A stretch of 64,000 bases of DNA from Bimastos eiseni. Taxonomy: Eukaryota > Annelida > Clitellata > Crassiclitellata > Lumbricidae. Within the stretch, counting starts at the first letter, position 1. Every line of letters starts with the position of its first letter. This document shows positions 11,355 through 22,879 of the stretch, one piece after another. Under the pieces are notes generated by a model that was not told the origin of the DNA, ran no database searches, and saw nothing but the letters and a program-made list of their open reading frames with translations. The DNA lies in contig OY365810.1 of NCBI GenBank assembly GCA_959347315.1, positions 15,928,500-15,992,499 of the forward strand, in the 5' to 3' direction. The position numbers and the translations under genes were made by a program.

Positions 11355-11357
11355 TTA

Positions 11358-12504
11358 CATGTAGTATCCAGTATGTGGTCACATTTCACATTCACTTGAG
11401 CCTAAAGTCGTAAACTCGATTAACCCATAATCACGAAATTTAAATTAACTTAATTGTAATTGGACGTTTGTGTACAGAATTTGAATTTTTTTCCAATTTA
11501 TTATCCTGAGTGCTTTGCCTTGTAGCTAGGATATGTATTCTAGCCTAGTTAGGATAGGCCTAGGCCTATGTATTCGTGTAATTGTTTACTATGAGTATGA
11601 ACAGTCTTATTTAATTTTCATACGAATGTTTGCAATCATGAGACAACATAATCCCCAGGCGCCATGTGTTAAGTGAGGGTAAGGGTTATCGCGTAAAAAA
11701 ATTATCTGCGTCGGTTTCGAATTCCACCATAAAAATATGGAACCTTATTGGTATAAAACAGCTTATATGACATAAAAGCAATATTATATTGTGCTATTTT
11801 CCTCTATCATCTTATCCTTATTGAATACATGCACCACCTATCATGTAGACCATGTTGTAACTACCTCTTTCACAGTTCAGTGTGACGGCGTTGATCGATG
11901 CTTGATAAAAGCACTATTAGCTTTAGTTGTAGGCCTAGGCCCTATACATGTTGGCGCACCAAGCAGTTTCCAATGGAGGCCTACCTCAGTTCTCGGCTTC
12001 AGAGCGGACGCGAGCGTTCAGTTAGGGACATGGTTTTATCACAGAATGTTTTATAACAGAATATTTTAACAAAGTTTACTTAACCTCAAGTAATTATGAT
12101 TTATATTGTGTATTTACATGTATTCTCTCGCTATTAAAAAACTTTTGGCATTAATTTTGTCAACAGCTAACAGGATTTCATAGTTTCTTAGGCCTATAAT
12201 CTGCAGCCTATGATATTTATTGTTGCTTAACTATGGATGTTTTAATTATCGGAATTTTTAACATACCTATTTTAAAATGGGCTTGTATTTCTAATACTTG
12301 CAAACTGAGTTATTATTCATACTGTTAGGCCTATAAGGCGAATTCCAGCAGAAGAGCTCGTGCAGCGCCGTGACAATGGTTTTGATAGGCTGACTATATG
12401 CAACGGAAAACGCACACGTTTCGTGTATGCTAGATTTATGTGCATACTGTTGCTATAATTAACTATGTATATAATAAATATTTCTGTTACTTGGTCTATA
12501 TATA

Positions 12505-12548
<44 letters not shown>

Positions 12549-13509
12549 TATACGGGAATGGTTGATCGCAGACCTGTTATTCGTGCATCTCCATCGAAAT
12601 TCCGCTTTGTGGTGTCTTGCAGGTCAATATTTGTGGACATTTTTCCAGTTGAGAAGACACGAGCGATGACCGAAGACTGTCTTCTATAATAGGCGGCCGT
12701 ATGCAATGCCACTCGGAATAAACGAATAGAACTGCCTATAATAGACCTGCGTACAGTAAAAAGAAGAGTCAAGCGATTGTTGGAACATATCCAATGCAAA
12801 GAACTAGGCGGGTGGGTCGAGTTGTCAAGGCGTAGGCTATGTAAGCTTATCTCGCAACAGAGTCGGCCATATGCTTTGTAACAGAAAGAGGTCTCTATAG
12901 GCCTACACTCTTAAGAAGACCGGGCAAATAATAATGTTTACTTGCCTTGCCATAAGAAATGCACGGTGAGAGGTCTCTGAATGCCCTTTCAGGTCAACAC
13001 ACCAAGCACATTATTTTTCAGATTTACTGTTGCAGTAGCTATCTATAGGGAGTAACATCGTACGTTATAACATCGCAGCGGAAACTGACACTTGAATAGC
13101 ATGTGGACAACGAGAAAAGCATGTTTGCAAACTTAGTTAACAGTCAAAAACATGAACTCCAAAGATTAACCAAACACGACTTAAAAATTTATATGCAAGT
13201 CTTAAATATTGATATTGCTGAAGCTTGTTGACCAAAGTGCTGCTTTGACAACTGGTCATAGTAGGTTAAAAAATTTGTACTAACTTACCGATTATGAACG
13301 AAAATTGGGGCGACTATCCTCAAAACAGTCATCAATAGAACTTTTCCATTCCCCACTTCCCAGTTCATTATTTGAGCAGGGCTAGAAATGCTGTCTAGCT
13401 ACAGGCATGCTAGGAATATCGTGAAAAGGCGTGAATGTTTATAATTATTATGTAAGCTTAAGTAGGTTTTATGCTTATTCAGCCTGTGTATATATGTAAG
13501 CATGTATAT
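11358..13509. other. Non-coding stretch with one TA microsatellite
   Basis: No gene is supported. It contains a TA run at about 12496-12556 and several TAGGCCTA words (for example near 11559 and 11932). A minus-strand frame near 12560-12650 beginning MSTNIDLQ could be a small first exon, but I find no partner exons. Confidence 0.35.
12496..12556. repeat. TA microsatellite
   Basis: Nearly pure TA dinucleotide run with two ACAT interruptions. Confidence 0.9.
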
Positions 13510-13593
13510 ACACAGAGACGCCTCGGGTCGAACCCGCTCACTCAGCGCACACTGAGCGTTACGGGCCGACCGCTTTGACCAATCGGCCACACT
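13510..13593 (-). mobile_element. tRNA-derived SINE, 5' part only
   Basis: Read on the minus strand, the sequence begins with GTGGCCGATTGGTCAAAGCG (A-box-like) and carries GGGTTCGACCCG (B-box-like), the two internal promoter boxes of a tRNA-derived SINE head. It matches the head of the two longer minus-strand copies at 23690-23909 and 24406-24630. The SINE body is missing here. It is not a real tRNA: the anticodon and acceptor arms do not fold. Confidence 0.65.
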
Positions 13594-16500
13594 ATATGTA
13601 GCCTGTATATGTAATAAATATGTATGTTTATATGTATGTGCATAATTATGTATTTCTTCAGAGCATGTTTATTATTAGCTTATTCGAAATGTATGGGTTC
13701 AGTGAGTCATCTATGGCACGTTGCTTTCGGCCTGGTATTCGCAATTTGTCCTATGGTCCTGCTCGAGCGTTCGGTCTTTTTGTGCAGTAAAACCAATTAT
13801 GATCTAAGCCTATCACAAGCCTCTGACACTCGTGAGCCATTGAACATTCTTATACCGTGTTTGTCAGACCGCATTCGTAAACGACGGGAACCAGAAACGT
13901 TTTCATGGTCGACGAAGCTACAAAGTGGCTGCGATCCATTGTTACAACGGTCGATTCGTGAGATGGTTATTCAACATCAGGGACTTGGCTAAATATATTT
14001 CTGCCTCTGGCCGGCCAGTTGTCCAGAGGCCCGGCGTTTATACTTTCTTAGCGACCCGGGCCTTGCCCACAAATCCACCTATGAGAAATATTGTAATATA
14101 ACTAACACTTAACTACAACAGTTTAAATATAAAGCAACTGAATAGTATTACCTTATTAATAGCATTTTTGCATAAATAGAACATGCTCACTTAATAAGTC
14201 TAAGATACTCGTGATTGCTCTTTCCAGAGGCCTAGTATTTCTCTGCCTTGGGGTCCAGAATTTCTCTGCTCAAATTTCTCTGATATAGGGCCCAGAACTT
14301 CTCTGACTAAGGGTCCTGAATTTCTCTGCTTAGACGCCCGGACTTTCTGTCGGCGGGCCAGACAGCCCCTGCGACAATCTTCTCAAAGCAGACCTCGTCA
14401 ACATAGTTTGAAATTTCTATCAGTGCCATACAACAAATGCATTACTGGCACAATGTATGATTATTCGCCAAAAGTAATTCCATGAAATCAGTTACATGAA
14501 AGAGAGATTAATGAATCAATCTCTTCATGTCAGCTGGATATCCAGACGCCCATCGTTTAGTCATATTCGTTATAGATTTTATTGAGCCTATACATAATTT
14601 TATGTAATAAATCAATCACTTGCAAGGCATAACCATTAACCAGCAAAGTGATCATAAAATAGACAAAAGAAGTCCCTCTGAAAATGGTCCCCTGTAATTG
14701 GGCTCCATGCTTTCAATGAGACCATCAACTGGCCATAATTTCTTTCACCTCCTTTGGAGACGAGTATTTTAAAGAAAATTCAAGGCATGCTTGCAATGAT
14801 CTTACAGAGCGGGTAGTCTGGTCATCAAACCTGCAGCATTCGATTACGACCAAACGAAAATTTTACATTCATTTAAATCAACCTCCTGTGGCATTGGGCT
14901 ACAGAGCAACTCCTCACAATAATAATAATAAGAAGCAATATTAATTCGAAGTAAGACTGGACAAAATGTGATGGCAATTCTCGTGTTTTGATTTTTTAAC
15001 AACACCATTCCATATCGAAGATAATTTGGTGTCGCTCTCCTCCTTTCTCCTGGCTTGGGACTGGCACTGTCAAAGTCCAAACAATGGTGGAGATTGATGG
15101 CAATTCTGTAGCAGCATGCCACAGTGACTACTGACTTTAGAGACAGTCTAATGTTGCACCCGACCAATATGCTCATCAACATTTGATATGACCCCTACGA
15201 ATCCTGCATGGGTCGCATCTGCAAATGTGGGTCTTATATGAGAATGCTTACATGGCAAGGAATTTTGCCAAAAAATTTTTTTATCTTGCCTAAATTTTCA
15301 TTCCTAAGGCACCATTGATACTTTTGCTAAACATAGAAACAACACAACAGCTGGAAAATATACAGTACAAGATAACCAGTCATTTATTGGTCATTGAGAA
15401 CTGCTATAAAAGTCAATGTTGTAAAACAAAGACCATTTATAAGAATGCTATTCTGTAATGAGGAGATATTGTCAAAACCAAACAATTCAACACTAGCAAT
15501 ATTTTACACAGATTCTTGATTAAATAATTTCTCACAATTCTATTTAACTAATTAAAATCTTGTTTTGAGACTAAAAACAACTGATTTATCACCATATTTA
15601 ACGACAACCTCCATGCCAGCCAACACGTTTATAAGTGTGATGGCTGGCAATATTCTTATTAACAATATTAATTTTTTTCAAAATGGAGTTAAAATAACTA
15701 TAAGTCATATCATAAAGAAGCCTTGAAAGCCATCTTCTTTTCATAAAGTCCACATAAATACGACCTGAGCGACAACAGAACAACGAGTACCTCAGAATTC
15801 TATATAGATTCAGCCATCAGCCAAAAATCAAGACAGTGCCACAGCAAAGCTACCTTCATTTCCATTCAGTTTTCAAGTTATCTCACATCGAGTGACCTAA
15901 ATCTTGTAAACAATAGCAACTGCCCAACACCCTTTCCCTCAAAAATTAAAAACTGTTTTGCTATACAATTTGTGTAGCAATATTTAGAAACGAACCTCAT
16001 ACATCTCAGATCAGTCAAATGTCCACTGCATTACCAAGCGCTCAGCTGCACAGGTCATTGCATAATTACGAAACACTTGAGGATCGGTCGGTGGGTTCTA
16101 GAAAACGTTATGTGGGTGAGCTGAATGATACATAATGCACTCTGAATCAAAAATAATCAGCTAAAACTATGCAATAACATATAAATTAACACTACATTAG
16201 CGTGCAATGGTCCAATCGAAGTTCCAACTTATAATATTAAATATTATCTGCCACAAATGATTAAAACCTGAGGATAAATAACTAAGACTGCAATATATAT
16301 GAAAACAAAACAATCGTATAGGTCTAATTAAAAAATGTTAGAAATGCATTTTAAACTAATTTAATTTGTAACCATCCATCAAAGTGCATTTTTTTAAAGT
16401 GAATTTTAATGAAAATCAAATAAATCATATGATATAAAATTTTACTTTTACATAGAATTTACATAGATTTTACATAGAATTACATAGATTGACTTTAACA

Positions 16501-16921
16501 AAAAAACATGCAACACTCGGGTGGGTGGGATGTCTATAGAAATGTTATAAAGTGTTGCAGGGTGATGAAAAACGGTCATTTTCAGTGTTTCATAAATATG
16601 CAATGATCCATAGGACACTTGGAGATGATATAGCAAAATTTTTCTATTTCCACATGCAAAGTTGCGATGACTATGGAAATAATGCTAGCAAAGGAAAGTG
16701 GAATCTGGTAACTGGAAAAAACACGATCAAACATGCACTTGGTTGGTTAAACAGAAAATGAATGTGATTAAGCAGCGTGCAGTGGTGATTTGAGTGAAAA
16801 CATTAAAAACAGAAAACCGGACAAACAAAACAGGAAACACGACTGGGGCCAACACAACCTAAAAGAAATGTCCCGACTGTCCTGCACAGTGACAAAAGTC
16901 TGTATAGCACACTACACCCCG
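13594..16921. other. Non-coding stretch, probable 3' flank of the LAP2-like gene
   Basis: No gene is supported. A 122-codon plus-strand frame at 13624-13992 and a 112-codon minus-strand frame at 14844-15182 have no recognisable motif. A short tandem motif built on AATTTCTCTG repeats near 14228-14340. The part nearest 16922 is likely the 3' untranslated region of the minus-strand LAP2-like gene; ATTAAA on the minus strand at 16360-16365 is a possible poly(A) signal. Confidence 0.35.
14228..14345. repeat. Degenerate tandem motif (GGxCCxGAATTTCTCTG)
   Basis: Five loosely spaced copies of a CC(A/T)GAATTTCTCTG-like word, about 20-30 bp apart, flanked by GGCCGGCC-type palindromes near 14008 and 14350. 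It may be the interior of a small foldback element; the ends are not convincing enough to call. Confidence 0.4.
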
Positions 16922-17211
16922 TTAGAGACCACTTGCTAGTGCAGCTGGGTTTTGGAAAGCGGGATCCATATTCCAAACAACAACAGTGACAACAATCAAT
17001 CCAATGAAGAGCAACAAAACGATTAACCAGAAACAGAATCTTCTCCGTTTGGACTTCTCTGTTCCTGTCTTCAGGTGACCAGTGGAGGACAATGATGACT
17101 GACCATCCCTTAAAGTGTGGCCTGGCCTTGAGTACTCTGAGGAAGTGTAGACCTGGGACCGTCGCGTTGTGCTTGTAAATCCAGACAATTGTGGCCGACT
17201 TAAGAACGTAT
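16922..17211 (-). CDS. TMPO-like: LAP2-like terminal exon: basic stretch plus transmembrane anchor
   Basis: The acceptor is TTTCAGAG at about 17217-17210 on the minus strand. Taking CAGAG as the boundary gives phase 1, matching the end of the exon at 20147. The translation runs DTFLSRPQLSGFTSTT, then a Ser/Thr-rich part, then EKSKRRR, then a hydrophobic helix of about 20 residues (FWLIVLLLFIGLIVVTVVVW), and ends NMDPAFQNPAALASGL before TAA at 16924-16922. The basic residues before the helix and the short tail fit a tail-anchored inner nuclear membrane protein. If the acceptor is one AG earlier the phase would be 2 and a missing exon would be needed. Confidence 0.75.
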
Positions 17212-20200
17212 CTCTGAAATCCAGTCATTAACAGCTTCAGAGGTTTTTCAAGTATCTTGTTAAGAAACATGGCAATTGCTTCATTTTACTAAATCCAGAA
17301 CTCTGACCTTAATATCGTGACAAGTCAACTAATCGCTATTGCTATCTGCTTCATAGGCACATGGAAAGTAAAAAAAAATAACACATACGCTGTATGACCA
17401 ATTTCGATAAGAATACCAGAGCAACAAGTTATAAATACAAGAAGAATTACCAAGTAAAATCTTAATCTGAACTAGATGAACCCAATATAAATTTCTGTGT
17501 GAGTTCTGATTCATGTACTGTGTCTGAGCCAATCAGTTTTAAAACATACTAAGACGTCAGTGCAAAGTTACGTAATGCTGAAAATGGCCGTTTTTGACCC
17601 CCAACCCTCCCTGTAACGCATCGTAAGTTTCCGTAGACCCCCCTCCTACCCCACTGAGCGTTACGTATTTATTTTGAACAAAACTCAGTGTAGTTTTACC
17701 TGGGCCTAAATAGTCCCAACTCTCCAAATTTAACCTCCATCAATGGTAGATAATATTTAATAATGTTTTAACTTTGATGATTTCACAGCCATGTGTAGGC
17801 TACAAGGCTAAACACTAGTTTAGTGTAAACTTATATGCTAGGCCTATTAGCCTTACAGTCTAGCTTCGCTTGGAACTGAATTTTGAACTCGGCGGGTGTG
17901 CCCCGATTGTGTCTTTCTTAACTAACGCAGGTATCGCCACATTCACCAGACCTCTTTAGGAAGCGGGTTTGCCATTTCGTATGGCAGCTCCGTTCGTTTT
18001 TGGTGCTCCTAACTAGTACAGCATTTGCACGTTAGCCGTCACGAGGTGCTTAACTAGCACGCTTGACTTTTATTTGCTTTGACTTGAAGCCATCGGCAAC
18101 CGTAATATTGATGCATAACAAACGGACTTGAATTGCATATTGAATTGCGCCCCGTTTTCGTGTGACGTTTTAAATTCACCATGTCCTTTTGAAAATATAT
18201 TTCTGGTGAACTGAGAAATTGGGAGAAGAACGTTTTGTAGAAATTTCATATTGCCAGAGCATTCCATTCATGAGCCTTCACGACTAAATGAAAAACTTAA
18301 TCTTTGGATTTTAGCTTGGATTGCGTATTTTTAATTAATTACTAATTAGTTTAAAAATGAAAGGCATTACGTAACGTTCAGCTAACCCCCCACCCACCCA
18401 ACCCGTAAAGTTTTGTAGCACCCCCACGCCCCTTCGAGCGTTACGTAATTATGCAATGACCCCTAATGTGTATAATATTATCATGCCTAGCGCTCGTGAA
18501 TAAGCTGGTGCACTGCACTTAACTTTTCAAGTGGCGTTTAGATAATTGGAGATTACGATTACGAGATTATGATGCCTAAACTCAATGATTGCCCATCCTC
18601 AGACGGTTGAAATTCTGAAATTTGTTTTTCTAGTTTAAAGTTATTTACAATAGCCTTGCTGTAGCAAAGAAGCAAAACAATCAAACAGTCCTTAAATCAG
18701 TTATAAGAAAACTGCAACATCTGTCCACTTTCACATGCCATTCTGAGATTCAAAACCCACACATAGCAGTAAAAGACAGCTGTATCAGTTGTCAGACAAC
18801 CAAACAGATCATGACATGATTGGCTGAAGTAGAATGATGGTAGTACCCTGTTTGTCCATATGACGACAGAGGCTGCCGGATAGCAGAGTCCATTGACCTT
18901 CTGTAGCTGAATGGATCATGGCTACCAAACAGTCACACAAAGCAATAATAGATTTTCCATCCAAAGTATTATATCATAAAAAGGTTGCTTAGTAATGGCG
19001 ATACTTCTCCTTGGTTCTAATACTGAGAAAATGTGACTGGATTGTTAGAAAGAACTACTGCTAGAACCATCACTGTCAGGTACAACTGCATGAAGTTTTT
19101 CATTATCACTATCCATAACCTTTCTAATGGCTTCTGCCGCCTTATAACGATCTTCTTACAATTATGTAATGTGCTGAACATTGCTTCCCCATGGTAGTTG
19201 AACAATATTATAAGAGAAAAGTGGGCAATTTATGACACAAAGAATTGTCTGCATTATTACTTTAGCTAATTAGATATCAGCTATACTCGAAATACTGGAA
19301 CGTCATGCATACTAATTAATCTGTGTTTCATAAACGGTGTGAGTTTAATCTGGCTCAATTCGCTACTTTAAGGGTGAAATTTTAGGAGAATGGGTAAGGT
19401 TTTGTGATCGCGAACCCCTATATTTGTTATGGGTTGGTAGAGTCTGCGTGGAAATTTTGGGAACAATTCGTCGAGGGGATCAAAAGTTTCTTGTGAAGGA
19501 TAGGAATATAGTTAATTAGTTAGATAGTTACATACATTCTTTTGTTCTTTATATGCATGTATATAGATTAGCCATAAAAACCAAAAGAAAAATAATGAAA
19601 TACAAAAATGTCAGCAATTTTAGACATATATTCACAAGTTTTTGACATAAACATATAATGTTAACATTCTAGTGCATATTTCTTATTGTTGGGTTAAGAC
19701 ATCATTCTGTACTGAATATTGGTTAATAAAATTAATTATAATCAAATCAAATCAAATATGTTTTTATTATGACAAGGAACACAACTTTAACAGAATGACA
19801 AATAGTGTTACCTTTCTTCACTTGTTGTGTATTGTTTTCGAGCTACAATGAAAACATGTACAGTTGTTCAGTATTCTGAATAAATCAAATTAAAACAGAA
19901 AACCACATGTTACATAACTTTCAAGTTCATGAAAACTAAATCTTCTTATTAAACTAACTGTAGCAACAGATTCACAAAGTCTGAAGCTTGCACCAAAGAA
20001 AGGTCAGAGTTGATGCATGACTCATTATGTCAAATGTACAATAATTGTAATTTTTATTCCACTGTAATTCTATTTGCCCTGGTATTTTAAGCTAGTAGAG
20101 TAATTTGATGACAAGTAAACTGTAAAATTTTTAATAAGGCTTTTACCTGTATGACTTTCGCTGTAGGCTTCATTGTTGTACCTGTTCGATTGTGTACTAT

Positions 20201-21928
20201 AGGATTCCCTGAAACTGTCACCAACACTCCCCACATCCATGTCCTCCTCCTCCTCTTCTTCTTCTTCCAATTCTTCTGCCTCTTCTTCATCACTGTAGTG
20301 TGTCATGGGCTTGCTCTGTCGTTCTTCTGCCCTGTTCTTGAGTGGACTAATACGTGGTGCCCTGTCTCGTTGAACACCCTGTTCCAAAAGTTTTAGCAGC
20401 TTCTTTTCGTAGACACTTCGCGTTGAATCTGGACAAATTGCATGAAATGTGAATTTTTTAAACAAATCCAGAATTTACAAAGCTAATTCAAGAACTCAGA
20501 AAAATTGCTTGGTTGAAGAAAGGCGTCTTTTATATTAACCAACCAAAGCTGTGGTTCTCTTGCAGCTTCTTGTGCCCCTTGTCCCAGACTTCAGTTATGC
20601 AGCCCCAGTCATTTCTGTTGCTGGCCATGTATTCTGGAATGGGCTCCCTCTTATCTAACCTCAAGACTATTTCTTTTCTTCTGGAGTTGGGTCAGGAACA
20701 CTTCTATAATCCTTTAATGACCAGTGCACAGTAAAACGTAAGACATGATAAATAACGCTGGTCATTGAAGGGGTAATTACTGAATATTACATTTACAAGA
20801 GTGTACGACTGTATGGTTTGCAAGTTTTACAGCCAATAATAACAGCATCTTCGGAAATAAATGTTTCATGCAGTTCGTTTTAAATAAAATCAAACCATCT
20901 GTAGCCTATCATTCTTTTGGAATTCAAACACCAGCTTTCAGACTTTTTTGCTGTCACTTAGATGGCTTACTATTTGTATGGAAACAAACTACTGACTTCT
21001 TTTTAACGTCTGTAAGAAGTTGTCAGATAATCATCGATAAACGCCTCTGGCCTCAGCCTTAATTTTCAATCCCACAAAACATACCTGTGACAGGGCCAGC
21101 ATCTGCACCCTTTTGTTGAAGGCGTTCAACCAGTTCTGCATTCGACATATTTGAAATGTTGATTCCCGATGACGTGATGATCATCTCATCCCTGCCTTTT
21201 GTGCCCATAGATCGTCGTTTTGACATTGTGCCCAGACTCTGAATATGAAAATCAGTTTTTTTATAATTTGTTCGAACTGTGATTGGTTTCTATAATATGA
21301 AACTCATGTTTTTAATTTCAACAATGGAGGTGGCGCTGATTTGATGCATCAGAGCTCACGGATGTCCATCAAGCAGCAGTATGAGAGATTCGAGTTGTTG
21401 TTAGAGACAGAAGTCGAGGATCAAGAGTAACACCAAGACTGCAATTAGGAGCATCAGAAGATTACAGGTTAACCATGCGTTTACCATTCAATGCTTGTTT
21501 CCCTTGCTGTCGGTGATTTTAGATTATTCAAAAACGGCAAACATATTCATTAGCCGCATATTATCTAAGCGGCGTATGCAGTACCAGATTAATTCAACAG
21601 CTAAGATTACTCCCCATTAGCAACGTAACTGTAGGTAAAAAGTTCGCACAACATACACGTGCTACTACGCTATGAAACCGGCAAAATCCCATCGACCTAC
21701 TTTTCTTGATTTTGAAACTTCCCCAACGGCGTCGTCTTCGTCTGAGAACTCAAACCGGTGACCGGCAGCAGTTTTAGGCGCGCGTGAAAACACGATGTGC
21801 TGTTTGTACAATTCCACCAGGGTGTCTTTCTTGGAATATTTCGGCAGAGGCACGTTGCGATCGGTTAATTCCTTCCGCAGCCTGTCAACTGTTAGGGTGT
21901 TTGGATCTAATTCACCAGACGCTGACAT
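16922..21928 (-). CDS. TMPO-like: LAP2/thymopoietin-like LEM-domain inner nuclear membrane protein (whole gene)
   Basis: Spliced minus-strand gene with exons 21928-21701, 21238-21085, 20428-20147 and a terminal exon about 17211-16922. Phases agree (0, then 1, then 1) if the last acceptor is CAGAG. The protein begins with a LEM-like domain (residues about 8-46), followed by a true LEM domain split between exons 2 and 3, an acidic Glu tract, a Ser/Tyr/Asn-rich segment, and one C-terminal membrane helix with a short tail. LEM domains bind BAF (barrier-to-autointegration factor), tethering chromatin to the nuclear envelope; the LEM-like domain of vertebrate LAP2 binds DNA. That double arrangement is the hallmark of LAP2 rather than emerin or MAN1. 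Extra exons between 20147 and 17211 are possible (see 18790-18897). The intron before the last exon holds a MITE, and the intron between exons 2 and 3 holds a LINE relic. Confidence 0.85.
17553..18463. mobile_element. PIF/Harbinger-like MITE with TAA target duplication
   Basis: The left end GACGTCAGTGCAAAGTTACG pairs with the inverted right end GGGGTCATTGCATAATTACG, an imperfect inverted repeat of about 27 bp ending in ACGTAA(T/C)GCT. Both flanks are TAA (17550-17552 and 18464-18466). Each arm also carries a C-rich block and a second TTACGTA word (GAGCGTTACGTA), so the arms resemble each other directly as well as inversely. It has no transposase frame. It sits in the last intron of the LAP2-like gene. 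Confidence 0.75.
18790..18897 (-). CDS. Candidate extra LAP2-like exon (Ser/Tyr-rich), uncertain
   Basis: A minus-strand frame reads SYRRSMDSAIRQPLSSYGQ followed by TGYYHHSTSANH, a Ser/Tyr/Arg composition like the linkers of emerin and LAP2 and like the end of the exon at 20147-20428. Possible acceptors are TTCAG or GGTAG near 18900. The reading phase is 2, which does not join directly to either called neighbour, and no strong donor follows before the stop near 18800. It could be an alternative exon, part of a missed multi-exon stretch, or chance. Confidence 0.25.
18898..20146. other. LAP2-like intron, no further feature
   Basis: AT-rich intronic sequence. A short AATCA tandem at about 19739-19757 followed by ATATGTTTTTATT resembles a retroelement tail but has no coding partner. 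Confidence 0.4.
20147..20428 (-). CDS. TMPO-like: LAP2-like exon 3: second half of LEM domain and acidic linker
   Basis: The acceptor is TTTGTCCAG at 20437-20429 and the donor is ACAG/GTAAAA at 20150-20141; the length is 282 bp and both ends are phase 1. It reads DSTRSVYEKKLLKLLEQG, the second LEM helix with the family's (T/S)R-x-(V/L)YEKKLLKL signature, then a basic stretch, an 8-Glu acidic run, and a segment rich in Ser, Tyr, Asn and Gln. At the junction the usual Gly before the Thr-Arg pair is Asp (codon split G/AT). Confidence 0.88.
20513..20760 (+). mobile_element. LINE reverse-transcriptase C-terminal relic in a LAP2-like intron
   Basis: A forward frame near 20575-20650 reads FSYAAPVISVAGHVFWNGLP, matching the AG-x-x-WN-x-LP signature found near the C-terminus of many non-LTR retrotransposon ORF2 proteins. 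Stops interrupt it immediately after. It is plus-oriented and so antisense to the host gene. Confidence 0.55.
21085..21238 (-). CDS. TMPO-like: LAP2-like exon 2: first half of LEM domain
   Basis: The acceptor is CATATTCAG ending at 21239 and the donor is CACAG/GTATGT at 21085/21084; 154 bp, phase 0 to phase 1. The translation has a basic linker (MSKRRSMGTKGRDEM) and then NISNMSNAELVERLQQKGAD, ending AGPVT. This is the N-terminal LEM helix and the GPV/GPI turn. The LEM domain is completed by the exon at 20147-20428. Confidence 0.87.
21701..21928 (-). CDS. TMPO-like: LAP2-like exon 1: N-terminal LEM-like domain
   Basis: It starts at ATG 21928-21926, the first Met of the frame, and ends at donor AGAAAA/GTAGGT (21701/21700), 76 codons, phase 0. 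Residues 12-46 follow the LEM-like pattern of vertebrate LAP2: LTVDRLRKEL, then NVPLP, then a KKDTLVELYKQH helix. A FSDEDD acidic patch follows. The 5' leader carries a YY1-like site 42 bp upstream. Confidence 0.88.
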
Positions 21929-21969
21929 TTTCTAGTTTCAAATCTAGGCTTTCGATTTCAACAACAGCG

Positions 21970-21981
21970 CAAGATGGCGAC
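21970..21981. promoter_or_regulatory. YY1-like core-promoter site
   Basis: CAAGATGGCGAC matches the YY1 consensus (AAGATGGCGGC) often found just downstream of start sites of housekeeping metazoan genes. It lies 42 bp upstream of the LAP2-like ATG, inside what should be the 5' leader. Confidence 0.5.
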
Positions 21982-22879
21982 CGCGTCAGTTCAAAGGTCA
22001 CGGATGGCGCGTTCCATCGCTGCTCAGACAATAGTTTTTGTTTGGCAGCGAATATGAAAAATACGCGTTGACTATTGAAGTGAAAAGCAGCAATTGGCGC
22101 GAGGGTAGCGTTACAAGCAAACCAAATTCGTGGCAGAACAGAGCATCATAGAGTAAACTATGGCGGATAAGAGCAGTTCCTCTGGTATTACAACACACTC
22201 CTATGGATTGTAAATTGACGTAGTTGTAGGCCTATGGATCAATTTAACGGGAATCAATAGTTTGCGAATCTGTACATGTATATAGAAAAGCGCATAACCG
22301 TATGACGCCGATTTAGAAAAGTACAGTAAATATGAAAACATGTATTTTGCCATACAGAGACCTACAGACCACTCGTTTAGTTCAAAAAGAACACCCAGTT
22401 GAATATATTTACTATTCGTTAAAGTAAAAAAAATCCAGCTAACAGCCACAGCTAAATTTGCACAACCAATAATGTTGAAATTGGCAGAGCACTCTGGGGT
22501 CAAATGGGGCCTATCTATTTTATGTTATAAGCGTGGGAAAAATGTATCGTCTTTTCATGGTAATGTACATACGCATATTATGCGTATGTATGCCAGTCAG
22601 TGGCTCGTCAACACTGGTAGTAAATCAATGTTGTAAGCTCATAAGTACAGTTAACGCTGCTTAGCGCGTGGCACGTTTCTAATCTAGAGTCCTTGTTTAC
22701 CATTTTATACGTGGAGAATCTAGCATGTTTGCTTACTTACCCATCTGCACTCCAGCCAATCACCATCCAGAGAAATAGTTGAATATTGATCTTTATTTAC
22801 GTGCTTTATTTACAACAACCAGTATTACAAGGACTATGCTAAAACTTTGTAATTTCAAGAATTTCAAGAATGTTTTAAC
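21982..22879. other. Divergent intergenic region between LAP2-like and MADF-BESS genes
   Basis: About 950 bp separate the two start codons. A second ATGGCG lies near 22010, and a short plus-strand frame begins near 22159 (ATGGCGGATAAG, 17 codons, MADKSSSSGITT...) that could be an alternative first exon with a weak donor CTG/GTATTA. A near-perfect palindrome, ACATACGCATA/TATGCGTATGT, lies near 22565-22587. No repeat is recognised. Confidence 0.4.

Noticed and set aside
12317..12799. 160-codon minus-strand frame with an Arg/Ser-rich, presequence-like beginning
   Set aside because: No ATG at its start, it runs through the TA microsatellite, and no partner exon is seen; only MSTNIDLQ... near 12648 could be a real first exon.
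13624..13992. 122-codon plus-strand frame
   Set aside because: No motif, no splice support, and a SINE fragment immediately upstream; it may be unidentified repeat.
16803..17270. 155-codon minus-strand frame starting MFLNKILEKP
   Set aside because: It overlaps the LAP2-like terminal exon in another frame; the membrane-anchor frame is family-like and this one is not.
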